From SXXH01 sp041165735 (GTDB lineage: Bacteria; Planctomycetota; UBA1135; GCA-002686595): 64,000 nucleotides of DNA. The stretch lies in contig JBKDQQ010000045.1 of assembly GCA_046341775.1 (NCBI GenBank), positions 11,678 to 75,677 on the forward strand, read 5' to 3'. The position numbers and the translations under genes are program-made. This document shows positions 1 through 9,535 of the stretch, piece after piece (position 1 is the stretch's first letter; every line of letters starts with the position of its first letter). The notes beneath the pieces are model-generated. The model worked only from the letters and a program-made list of their open reading frames with translations. It made no database searches and was not told where the DNA came from.

Positions 1-887
1 ACCTTGGTCGTGCCGTTCGCCGCCATGGCGCAGCGTTCGAACATGCGCTCCACGAGTGCCATCATGCGGCGGTAGTCGGCGTGCGCCTCGTACAGCTCGA
101 GCATGGTGAACTCGGGATTGTGGCGCTGGGACAAGCCTTCGTTGCGGAAGTTGCGCGACACTTCGAAGACGCGCTCGAGCCCGCCCACCAGCAGGCGCTT
201 CAAGTACAGCTCCGGGGCGATGCGCAGGTAGAAGTCCGAGTCCAGCGCGTTGTGGTGCGTGACGAAGGGCCGGGCCGCGGCGCCTCCGGCGATGGGGTGG
301 AGCGTCGGCGTCTCGACCTCGAGGTAGCCTTCCTCGTGCAGGACTTCGCGGATGGTGGCGAGGATCCTGGAGCGCGACTCGAAGACCTGCTGCACGCCCT
401 CGCCCGTCCACAGGTCGACGTAGCGCCTGCGGTAGCGCAGCTCCTTGTCGACCATGCCGTGCCACTTCTCGGGCGGCGGCGCGACGCTCTTCGCCAGCAG
501 GACCACGGAATCGGCCCACAACGTGACCTCGCCCTTCTGCGAGTGCCCGACCTCGGCCTCGACCGCGACCCAGTCGCCGCCGTCGAGCAGCTTGCGCCGC
601 GGCCACCACTCCTCGAGCTTCTGCTTCTGCAAGCCGACCTGCACGAGGCCGGTCTGGTCGCGCAGCGGCAGGAAGACGAGCTTGCCGAAGTCGCGCAGCA
701 GCAGCATGCGTCCGCTGGCGACGACCTTCTTCCCGCACAGGGGGCCGGGAGCTTCGCGCGTGCCCGCACCCGCCAGGATCTCGGCGATGGGGATGCCGCG
801 CACGCCGCGCGAGGGATAGGGATCGACGCCCGCTTCGCGCAACTGGGCGAGCTTCTTCAGGCGATCTTCGTGGGCGAGTTCCGTCAT
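1..887 (-). CDS. lysS: Lysyl-tRNA synthetase, class II (partial, C-terminus off the left edge)
   Basis: Charges tRNA-Lys with lysine in the cytoplasm. About 295 residues are visible, reading leftwards from an ATG at 887. The N-terminal OB-fold anticodon-binding region (roughly residues 50-145) contains GRMLLLRDFGKLVFLPLRD. The start of the class II catalytic core follows, with YRRRYVDLW and the motif 2 stretch FRNEGLSQRHNPEFTMLELY near residues 262-282. The missing C-terminal part should be about 200 residues, since the family is usually 490-510 long. A TACCTT box 12 nt before the ATG supports this start. The gene runs in the same direction as the tRNA-Ala upstream. The family assignment is secure; completeness cannot be judged here. 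Confidence 0.95.
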   Translation of the reverse strand, partial: MTELAHEDRLKKLAQLREAGVDPYPSRGVRGIPIAEILAGAGTREAPGPLCGKKVVASGRMLLLRDFGKLVFLPLRDQTGLVQVGLQKQKLEEWWPRRKLLDGGDWVAVEAEVGHSQKGEVTLWADSVVLLAKSVAPPPEKWHGMVDKELRYRRRYVDLWTGEGVQQVFESRSRILATIREVLHEEGYLEVETPTLHPIAGGAAARPFVTHHNALDSDFYLRIAPELYLKRLLVGGLERVFEVSRNFRNEGLSQRHNPEFTMLELYEAHADYRRMMALVERMFERCAMAANGTTK

Positions 888-899
888 GATGCGCCGCAG

Positions 900-905
900 A
901 AGGTA
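900..905 (-). promoter_or_regulatory. Candidate -10 box of lysS
   Basis: TACCTT on the minus strand ends 12 nt before the lysS ATG. It fits the TAnnnT boxes found close to many start codons in this window. No clear -35 box is visible. Confidence 0.35.
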
Positions 906-1015
906 GCGAACCACGCGGGGCCCATCCCGTCCAAAGCGCGGCGCGCGTCCGATGGCTTCGTCGGAAGGCACGCCGCCCGCCGCCGCAGGCACGCCGCGCG
1001 CCGCCGGAAAGCACA

Positions 1016-1050
1016 CCACCCTCGCGGCGTCGTTGCGGCCGCGAGGGTGG
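1016..1050 (-). terminator. Hairpin between tRNA-Ala and lysS
   Basis: A perfect 13-bp inverted repeat (CCACCCTCGCGGC and its complement) encloses a 9-nt loop, 12 nt beyond the 3' end of tRNA-Ala. On the minus strand it is followed only by a weak T-containing stretch. It is therefore either a terminator without a strong U-tract or a processing structure. Confidence 0.5.
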
Positions 1051-1062
1051 TGCGTGTAGGGG

Positions 1063-1138
1063 TGGTGGAGGTTAGGGGATTCGAACCCCTGGCCTCAACA
1101 ATGCCATTGTTGCGCTCTACCAACTGAGCTAAACCCCC
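1063..1138 (-). tRNA. tRNA-Ala (anticodon GGC)
   Basis: A full cloverleaf of 76 nt including an encoded CCA. The acceptor stem GGGGGTT/AACCTCC contains a G3:U70 pair, the alanine identity element. The D-stem is GCTC/GAGC, the anticodon stem CAACA/TGTTG, and the loop ATGGCAT gives anticodon GGC, reading GCC. The T-arm is AGGGG-TTCGAAT-CCCCT and the discriminator is A. GCC is a preferred Ala codon in such a GC-rich genome. Confidence 0.96.
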
Positions 1139-1401
1139 GCCGAGTTGTCGCCGGCCGCGCGCCAAGCGCATGGCCGCCGTCCCAACCGCGTCGTCCACGG
1201 GGTGGACAGGACGCTGATCGGGCCGAGAAGGATGCCGCCGGAAGTGCCGCTTGTCAAATGCCATGGCGGGTTCCAGCGCCGCCGGACACCTGCTGCCGCG
1301 CGGGAGAGGCGCGGGGCCGACCGCGGCTCTTGGCGCGACGCGCATCGGCTACCATGCTCCGTCCCTCGTCGCGGCGCCTAACCCGCCGAGGGGGCACAGG
1401 C

Positions 1402-3996
<2,595 letters not shown>

Positions 3997-4007
3997 CGCG
4001 CCGGCGA

Positions 4008-4024
4008 CCCGCGCGGCTCGCGGG
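4008..4024 (+). terminator. Small hairpin after leuS
   Basis: CCCGCG-N5-CGCGGG lies 11 nt after the leuS stop, immediately before the -10 box of the next gene. No T-tract follows. Confidence 0.35.
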
Positions 4025-4027
4025 TGC

Positions 4028-4033
4028 TAGGCT
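4028..4033 (+). promoter_or_regulatory. Candidate -10 box of the RNase gene
   Basis: TAGGCT, then 6 nt, then the GTG start at 4040. Transcription would begin at or next to the start codon, so the mRNA would be leaderless. No -35 match was recognised. Confidence 0.4.
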
Positions 4034-4039
4034 CCTTGC

Positions 4040-5779
4040 GTGGCAGGCAAGGAGTTCAAGAGCTTCAAGGACCTGCTCGGCGGCGGGCAGCCCGCGCCGA
4101 AGCAGGAGGGCGAGATCCGCCTCTCGGGGGACCTCGCGAAGAAGGGCGAGGAGGCGGCGCGCCACGAGGACGTCGTGGGCGAGGGCGCGCGCGAGCGCAT
4201 CGGCCGTCGTCCGTCCTCCTTCGGTCCGATGGACCACGGACCGGCGCGCTACAAGGACGTCGAGAGCGAGGAGATGGTCGTGCTCGGGTCCTTCCGCGTG
4301 CGCACCGTGTTCCCGGCCGACGTGCTGCGCGATGTCTCCGCGCTGCCCGCCGACCCGGGGGAGGAGGACAAGCAAGGTCGCCTCGACCTGCGCGGCGAGC
4401 TGATCTACACGATCGACGGCGCCGACGCGAAGGACTACGACGACGCCATCTCGATCAAGGCGCTCGACGATGGAGCATGGGAGGTCGGCGTGCACATCGC
4501 CGACGTGTCGCACTACGTGCGCAAGGGCACCGCGCTCGACGACGAGGCGCTGGCGCGCGCCACGAGCGTGTACCTCGCCGACCAGGTCGTGCCGATGCTG
4601 CCGGAGCAGTTGTCGAACAACCTCTGCTCGCTGGTCGGCGGCCGCGACCGCCTCGCGTACTCGGTGCTGATGGTGTTCGACCGCAAGGGACAGCGCCTCT
4701 CGGCCAAGGTCGCCAAGTCGGTCATCCGCAGCGTGCGGCGCAACACCTACAAGGACGTTCAGGACCTGCTCGACGGCGTCGTCACCGAGGCGACGATCGA
4801 GATGGAGTTCCTCAAGGAATCGCTCGAGAACTTCCGGGCGTGGACCTTGGTGCAGCAGAAGTTGCGCGACCAGAAGGGCTCGATGCGCCTGCAATCGAGC
4901 GAGAAGAAGTTCCGCTTCGACGAGCGCGGCGAGCCGAAGGAGTGCTACGAGGCCGATCGGTACTTCTCCCAGGCGCTGATCGAGGAGACGGCTCTCGCCG
5001 CCAACCAGGCGGTGGGCGACCTCTTCCGCGCCAAGGGGCTGCCCACGATCTACCGCGTCCACCCGGAGAAGGACCCCGAGGAGATCGAGAAGCTGGCGGC
5101 GATGCTGGAGACGCACGGCATCCGCGTGCCGAAGAAGGAGCGCCTGACCGGCCGCGACATCGCGCGCCTGATCGTCATCGCGCGCAAGCGCCCCAACGCC
5201 GAGGCGCTCGTGGCGCGCATCATGGGCCTCGTCGAGCGCGCCGTGTACGAGGTGAAGGACCACGAGGACGTCGCGACGCACTTCGGCCTGGCGCGGCGCG
5301 CCTACCTGCACTTCACTTCGCCCATCCGGCGCTATCCGGACCTGATCGTCCATCGCTGGCTGTGGGCCGTGGAGACCCGACTCGAGGAGGCCTCCAAGGA
5401 GCTCAAGGTGCCCGAGATGGTCGACGACCTGGTCGACATCGCCTCGCACTGCTCGACCCAGGCTGAGATGGCGGAGATGGCCGAGCAGACCATCTTCGAC
5501 CTGAAGGTCTGCCAGTACATGGAGCCTTCGATCGGCGAAACCCTCGAGGCGCAGGTCGTGCGCGTCAACCCGGCCGGGATGGAGGTGAAGTTGATCGCGC
5601 ACAACGTGCACGGTTTCCTGCCGGCGCGTTCGATCGGGGAAAAGGTGCATTGCGAGGGGCCGGTCTTGAAGATCACGGCCGGCCGGCGCCACCTGTCCTT
5701 CACGGAGGGCCACCCGATCCAGGTAAAGATCAAGGATGTGGACTTCCTGCGCTTGCAGGTGCTGCTGGAACTCGGCTGA
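4040..5779 (+). CDS. RNase II/R-family 3'-5' exoribonuclease, short form
   Basis: RNB-domain exoribonuclease degrading RNA from the 3' end, 579 aa. The RNB active-site stretch TIDGADAKDYDDAIS carries Asp126, 132, 134 and 135, matching the metal-binding aspartates of RNase II/R. VHIADVSHYV, YLADQVVPMLPEQLSNN and FTSPIRRYPDL are further family blocks. A C-terminal S1-like domain covers about 505-575. The N-terminal part before RNB is only about 115 residues, mostly charged. It lacks the helix-turn-helix and complete tandem cold-shock domains of a 700-800 residue RNase R. The GTG start fits the adjacent -10 box. RNase R or RNase II function cannot be separated from sequence alone. Confidence 0.9.
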   Translation: MAGKEFKSFKDLLGGGQPAPKQEGEIRLSGDLAKKGEEAARHEDVVGEGARERIGRRPSSFGPMDHGPARYKDVESEEMVVLGSFRVRTVFPADVLRDVSALPADPGEEDKQGRLDLRGELIYTIDGADAKDYDDAISIKALDDGAWEVGVHIADVSHYVRKGTALDDEALARATSVYLADQVVPMLPEQLSNNLCSLVGGRDRLAYSVLMVFDRKGQRLSAKVAKSVIRSVRRNTYKDVQDLLDGVVTEATIEMEFLKESLENFRAWTLVQQKLRDQKGSMRLQSSEKKFRFDERGEPKECYEADRYFSQALIEETALAANQAVGDLFRAKGLPTIYRVHPEKDPEEIEKLAAMLETHGIRVPKKERLTGRDIARLIVIARKRPNAEALVARIMGLVERAVYEVKDHEDVATHFGLARRAYLHFTSPIRRYPDLIVHRWLWAVETRLEEASKELKVPEMVDDLVDIASHCSTQAEMAEMAEQTIFDLKVCQYMEPSIGETLEAQVVRVNPAGMEVKLIAHNVHGFLPARSIGEKVHCEGPVLKITAGRRHLSFTEGHPIQVKIKDVDFLRLQVLLELG

Positions 5780-5780
5780 A

Positions 5781-6290
5781 ATGCCGGTCATGGCAAGCAG
5801 CTCTGTCTACGAGTTCTCCCTGATCGCCCACTCCGTCCTGCGCGCCGCCTTCGTCGTGCTGCTCTTCGGCGCGCTGTGGCGCAGCTTCGACGGCTGGCGC
5901 AAGTCCCGGGCCTACGACGCGGGCGACAAGTCGTGGTGGCTGCCCCTGACCATCGTCACGGACGTGCAGCTGACGATCGGGCTGCTGCTGTACTTCGCCT
6001 GGAGCCCCGTGGCTTCGCAGGCGCGCGCTTCGCTGTCCTCGGGCGGCATGAAGGACCCCGTGCAGCGCTTCTGGGCCATGGAGCACTTCTCGTCCATGGT
6101 GCTGGTCGTGTTGCTGGTGCACGTGGCGAAGATCGTCGCGCGCCGCTCGACCGCCCGCCCCGCGCGGGGGCAGTTGGCGGCGTTCGTCATGCTGCTCGTC
6201 GGCGCCGCGCTCGTGGCGCGCATGACGCCCTGGCCGTGGAGCAAGCACGAAGGCGTGCAGCGCCCGGTGGTGCGCGGCGTCCTCGGCTGA
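5781..6290 (+). CDS. Four-helix membrane protein, cytochrome-b-like hypothetical
   Basis: 169 aa, with four hydrophobic segments at about 14-30, 45-65, 95-115 and 125-145. Conserved-looking features are HSVLRAAF, the polar helix TIVTDVQLTIGLLLYF, MEHFSSMVLVVLLVHVAK with two histidines, and a C-terminal RMTPWPW. The arrangement resembles small membrane proteins of about 150 residues from Bacteroidetes, sometimes labelled cytochrome b. This comparison is from memory, and haem binding is unproven. The gene starts 1 nt after the nuclease stop (TGAAATG), so the two are probably cotranscribed. The ATG at 5790 is an alternative start. Confidence 0.7.
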   Translation: MPVMASSSVYEFSLIAHSVLRAAFVVLLFGALWRSFDGWRKSRAYDAGDKSWWLPLTIVTDVQLTIGLLLYFAWSPVASQARASLSSGGMKDPVQRFWAMEHFSSMVLVVLLVHVAKIVARRSTARPARGQLAAFVMLLVGAALVARMTPWPWSKHEGVQRPVVRGVLG

Positions 6291-6338
6291 TGCTGACGCC
6301 TTGCCGCGCGGTCGCGCGGGAGGTGGGCGCGGACGGCC

Positions 6339-7775
6339 TCAGCGGCCTGGCGGTCGCCGCAGGACGAGCAGGCGCGGCTCCGTCATCTCGAGGATGGCGT
6401 CGCGCACCCCTTCGCGGCCCTGTCCGGAATCCTTGACGCCACCGTAGGGCATGTGGTCGACCCGCCAGTTGGGCGAGTCGCCCACGATCACGCCGCCGAC
6501 CTCGAGCCGCTCCCACGCCAGCAGCGCCTTGGTCCAGTCGCGGGTGAAGATCCCGGCCTGCAGGCCGAAGCGCGAGCGGTCGACCGCGGCGAGCGCGTCC
6601 TCGTAGCGCGCGTAGGGGATCAGCACGACGACCGGTCCGAAGGCCTCCTCGGCGTGCAGCGGCTCGTCCTCGGGCACGCCTTCGAGCACCGTGGGCTCGA
6701 GCAACGCGCCGCGGCGTCCACCGCCCACGAGCACGCGCGCCCCGCGCCGGGTGGCGGAGGCGATCCAGCCTTCGAGGCGCACGGCCTCCTTCTCGGCGAT
6801 CAGCGGGCCGACGGAGACGGCGGGGTCCTTGGGATCTCCGCAGCGCAGCGCGCGCACGGCGGACACGAACTGCTCGCGGAACGCGTCCCAGCGCGACTCG
6901 TGCACGTACACGCGCTGCGCCTTGATGCAGGACTGCCCGGATTGGCGGAAGGCGCCCGCGACCGTGCGCGCCACGGCGTCCTCGAGGTCCCAGTCCGGCT
7001 CGACGACCGCCGCCGCGTTGCCGCCCAGCTCGAGCACGACCTTCTTGCGCCCCGCCCGGCGCTTGAGGTCCCAGCCCACGTCGGGCGAGCCCGTGAAGGA
7101 CAGCAGCTTGGCTCGTTCGTCGGTGGCGAAGCGGTCCGCCGCCTCGCGCGGACAGGGCAGGATCGAGAAGGCGCCATCGGGGAGGTTCGTCGCGGCCAGC
7201 ACTTCGCCCATCAACAGCGCGCCGATGGGGGTCGACGACGCGGGCTTCAGCACGAAGGTGCAACCCGCGGCGATGGCGGGCGCCACCTTGTGCGCGGCGA
7301 GGTTCAGCGGGAAGTTGAAGGGCGAGATGAACGAGCAAGGACCGATGGGCGCGCGCCGCACGAAGCCGTGCCACCCGACGGCGCGCGGCGAGGCGTCCAT
7401 CGGCAGCACTTCGCCGCCGATGCGGGTGGCCTCGCCGGCGGCGAGGCGGAAGGTGTCGACGAGCCGCGCGACCTCGGTGCGCGCGTCGACGATGGGCTTG
7501 CCGCCTTCGACGCACAGCACATGGGCGAGTTCGTCCTGTCGCGCCTCGAAGGCCGCGGCGCACGCCAAGAGCGCATCCCGTCGTTCGCAGGCGGGCATGG
7601 CCGCCATGGCCGGCGCGGCGGCCGCCGCCGCGGCGAAGGCGGCGTCGATGTGCGCGTCGTCGGCCTGCGCCACGCGGCTGGCGATCTCCTGCGTGTGCTT
7701 GTCGCGCACGACCAGGTCGGTGTTGGCGTGCACGGCCTTCGAGGCCAGCCAGAACGGATAGGTGGCGCGGATCAT
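6339..7775 (-). CDS. NAD(P)-dependent aldehyde dehydrogenase
   Basis: Aldehyde dehydrogenase superfamily, 478 aa, cytoplasmic, oxidising an aldehyde to an acid. Catalytic residues are Cys283 in GQSCIKAQR, Glu249 in LELGGNAA and Asn154 in SPFNFPLNL. The cofactor lysine is Lys177 in LKPAS, and TGSPDVG forms the glycine-rich turn. The C-terminal block is PYGGVKDSGQGREG. The ATG at 7775 is preferred because the family N-terminus begins there and a TACGCT box lies 8 nt upstream; the frame stays open further only by chance. The substrate cannot be read from sequence. It is divergent to the SenB-like gene. Confidence 0.93.
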   Translation of the reverse strand: MIRATYPFWLASKAVHANTDLVVRDKHTQEIASRVAQADDAHIDAAFAAAAAAAPAMAAMPACERRDALLACAAAFEARQDELAHVLCVEGGKPIVDARTEVARLVDTFRLAAGEATRIGGEVLPMDASPRAVGWHGFVRRAPIGPCSFISPFNFPLNLAAHKVAPAIAAGCTFVLKPASSTPIGALLMGEVLAATNLPDGAFSILPCPREAADRFATDERAKLLSFTGSPDVGWDLKRRAGRKKVVLELGGNAAAVVEPDWDLEDAVARTVAGAFRQSGQSCIKAQRVYVHESRWDAFREQFVSAVRALRCGDPKDPAVSVGPLIAEKEAVRLEGWIASATRRGARVLVGGGRRGALLEPTVLEGVPEDEPLHAEEAFGPVVVLIPYARYEDALAAVDRSRFGLQAGIFTRDWTKALLAWERLEVGGVIVGDSPNWRVDHMPYGGVKDSGQGREGVRDAILEMTEPRLLVLRRPPGR

Positions 7776-7783
7776 CGCCCGAA

Positions 7784-7789
7784 AGCGTA
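7784..7789 (-). promoter_or_regulatory. Candidate -10 box of the aldehyde dehydrogenase gene
   Basis: TACGCT on the minus strand, 8 nt before the ATG, which implies a very short or absent 5' leader. Confidence 0.4.
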
Positions 7790-7832
7790 GCGTGTGGCCG
7801 AGCGGGAGCGAGTCTGGCATCCTGCAGGTCGG

Positions 7833-8798
7833 ATGCGCATCGACATCGTGTTGCCGATCGCCAAGGTGGCCGCCACGGGCAACCGCACCACGGCGGAGCG
7901 CTTGCGGCGCCTCTTCGCGGGCGTCCACGAGACGCACCTGCGGCGCCGCTGGACCCACGGGCCCGCGGATGCGTTGATCGCCCTGCACGCCGTGCGCAGC
8001 GCCGATTCGATCATGGCCTTCGCGCGGCGGAGCGCGCACGCGCGGCTCGTGGTCGTCCTGACGGGCACGGACATCTACGGCGGCGACGCGCGACGGATGC
8101 CGGTGCTGGAGCGCAGCCTCGAGGTCGCGTGGCGCATCGTCGCCTTGCAGGACGACGCCGCCGCGCGCGTGCCGGCGCGCTTCCGATCCAAGGTGCGCGT
8201 GATCGTGCAGTCGGCCCAGGTGCCGCCGTGCGCGCGCCTCGTGGCCGATCGCACCCAGCCCGAGGATGCGCGCGAAGTCGTGGCCTTGTCGCACCTGCGC
8301 GAGGTCAAGGATCCGCTGCTCTTCGCCGGCGCCATGGAGCGCCTGCCCGAGGATGCCGGACTCCACGCCGTGCACATCGGCGGCAGCCTCGACGAGGAAC
8401 TCGCGCGGCGCTGCGCTGCGCGAGCGAGCGCGCGCTGGAGGTGGATCGGCGAGCGCCCGCGGTGCGTCGCGCTGAGGCGGCTGGCGCGCGCGCGCGCCTT
8501 GGTGCTCACGAGCAGGCAAGAGGGCGGTCCCAGCGTGCTCGCCGAGGCGGCGCTGCTAGGGCGGCCGATCCTCGCCACGCGCGTCGGCGGCGCCACGGGC
8601 ATGCTGGGCACCGACCATCCCGGGCTCTTCGAGGTCGGCGACGAGGCCGGACTGGCGCGGTTGCTGGAACGATTGGCTCGCGACGAGGGCTTCGTGCGCG
8701 GGCTCGCCGAACGCAGTCGCGCCATGGCGGCCCGCTTCGCGCCGGAACGCGAGCGGGCCGCATGGCGAGCATTGCTGGCGGAGCCCGTCGACTCCTAG
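7833..8798 (+). CDS. SenB-like (TIGR04348-type) glycosyltransferase
   Basis: GT-B fold glycosyltransferase, 321 aa. It resembles the family that includes SenB, the selenosugar synthase of selenoneine biosynthesis. Supporting blocks in order are the N-terminal IVLPIAKVAATGNRTTAERL, ADALIALHAVRSADSI, VVLTGTDIYGG, VVALSHLREVKDPLLFAGAM, VHIGGSLDEELARR, VLTSRQEGGPSVLAEAALLG and LATRVGGATGMLGTDHPGLF. The start at MRIDIV gives the family N-terminus; the in-frame ATG at 7794 would add an unlikely extension. The expected partners SenA and SenC (SelD-like) are not in this window, so selenoneine synthesis is not shown. Its stop codon overlaps that of the convergent neighbour within one CTAG. Confidence 0.8.
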   Translation: MRIDIVLPIAKVAATGNRTTAERLRRLFAGVHETHLRRRWTHGPADALIALHAVRSADSIMAFARRSAHARLVVVLTGTDIYGGDARRMPVLERSLEVAWRIVALQDDAAARVPARFRSKVRVIVQSAQVPPCARLVADRTQPEDAREVVALSHLREVKDPLLFAGAMERLPEDAGLHAVHIGGSLDEELARRCAARASARWRWIGERPRCVALRRLARARALVLTSRQEGGPSVLAEAALLGRPILATRVGGATGMLGTDHPGLFEVGDEAGLARLLERLARDEGFVRGLAERSRAMAARFAPERERAAWRALLAEPVDS

Positions 8799-9280
8799 CA
8801 GCGCGGCTTCATCGCCGCGCTCCACGGGTGGTGGCGCCACTCCCAATGGCCCGGCACCCACACCCGGCGCACGACGGTCTCGAAGCGGCCCGGGATGCAC
8901 TCCACGCGCCAATGCGCGGGGCGCACGAGCACCAATCGTTCGCGACCGCAAGCATCGCGCACGATGCGGTGCTCGGCCGGCACGTGCACGCGGACTTCAC
9001 GCGCTTCCACCCACACTTCCTCGCAGTGCTCCTCGTGGCGTCCCTCGATCCAGACGCGCTCCTCGCGACGGTGCCAGCTGGCCGAGAGGCTCCAATCGGC
9101 TTGCCGCGCGCCGCCCACGGAGGCGACGCGCACCACCGCGGGCGAAAGCTCCGCACGCAGGCGATCGCCGGCGGGATCGGCGTGGGCCTCGCGCCCTAGG
9201 AAGCACAGCGCGAGGCCGAACAAGGCGCGAGGCGCTCTCCTCGAGAGGAGCGCGACGAAAGGGTGGACGAGCATCTGCAT
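8795..9280 (-). CDS. Secreted basic hypothetical protein
   Basis: 161 aa. A signal peptide is likely at the N-terminus (MQMLVHPFVALLSRRAPRAL, then FGLALCFLGREAHADP, with cleavage after AHA). The mature part is rich in Arg, Trp, His and Val and holds short repeated patterns such as VWVEAREVRVHVP and RVWVPGHWEWRHHPW. These resemble the Y/VxWVPGHW-type repeats of small periplasmic proteins. No enzymatic motif is visible. The ATG at 9280 fits the signal peptide; the frame runs open to 9463 without good coding character. The stop overlaps that of the convergent SenB-like gene. Function unknown. Confidence 0.7.
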   Translation of the reverse strand: MQMLVHPFVALLSRRAPRALFGLALCFLGREAHADPAGDRLRAELSPAVVRVASVGGARQADWSLSASWHRREERVWIEGRHEEHCEEVWVEAREVRVHVPAEHRIVRDACGRERLVLVRPAHWRVECIPGRFETVVRRVWVPGHWEWRHHPWSAAMKPRC

Positions 9281-9470
9281 GCTGCGCGAGCACGGGCGCC
9301 GTGGACTGCGGGAGTCGGCGCCGCGCCGCTTCCCGTTGCCGGTCGCCACCTGGTGGTGGCTCGCGCCCGTCCACCAAGCGAAGTGCGTGCCAAGCCGGTC
9401 CGTGTCGCGGGGATGCCGTCTTGCGCGCCCATGGGCTGGGCAGGCGCCTCGCACGGCGGCCACACCGCAG

Positions 9471-9498
9471 GCCGCTGTCCACGTGCGTGGACAGCGGC
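9471..9498 (-). terminator. Strong hairpin downstream of the toroid-domain gene
   Basis: GCCGCTGTCCAC, loop GTGC, GTGGACAGCGGC: a perfect 12-bp stem with a 4-nt loop, 37 bp beyond the stop at 9536. No T-tract follows. The rest of 9281-9535 shows no gene. Confidence 0.6.
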
Positions 9499-9535
9499 GC
9501 GCCCTCCGGCCGGTCCGAGCCCGTCGCTGCCGCGC

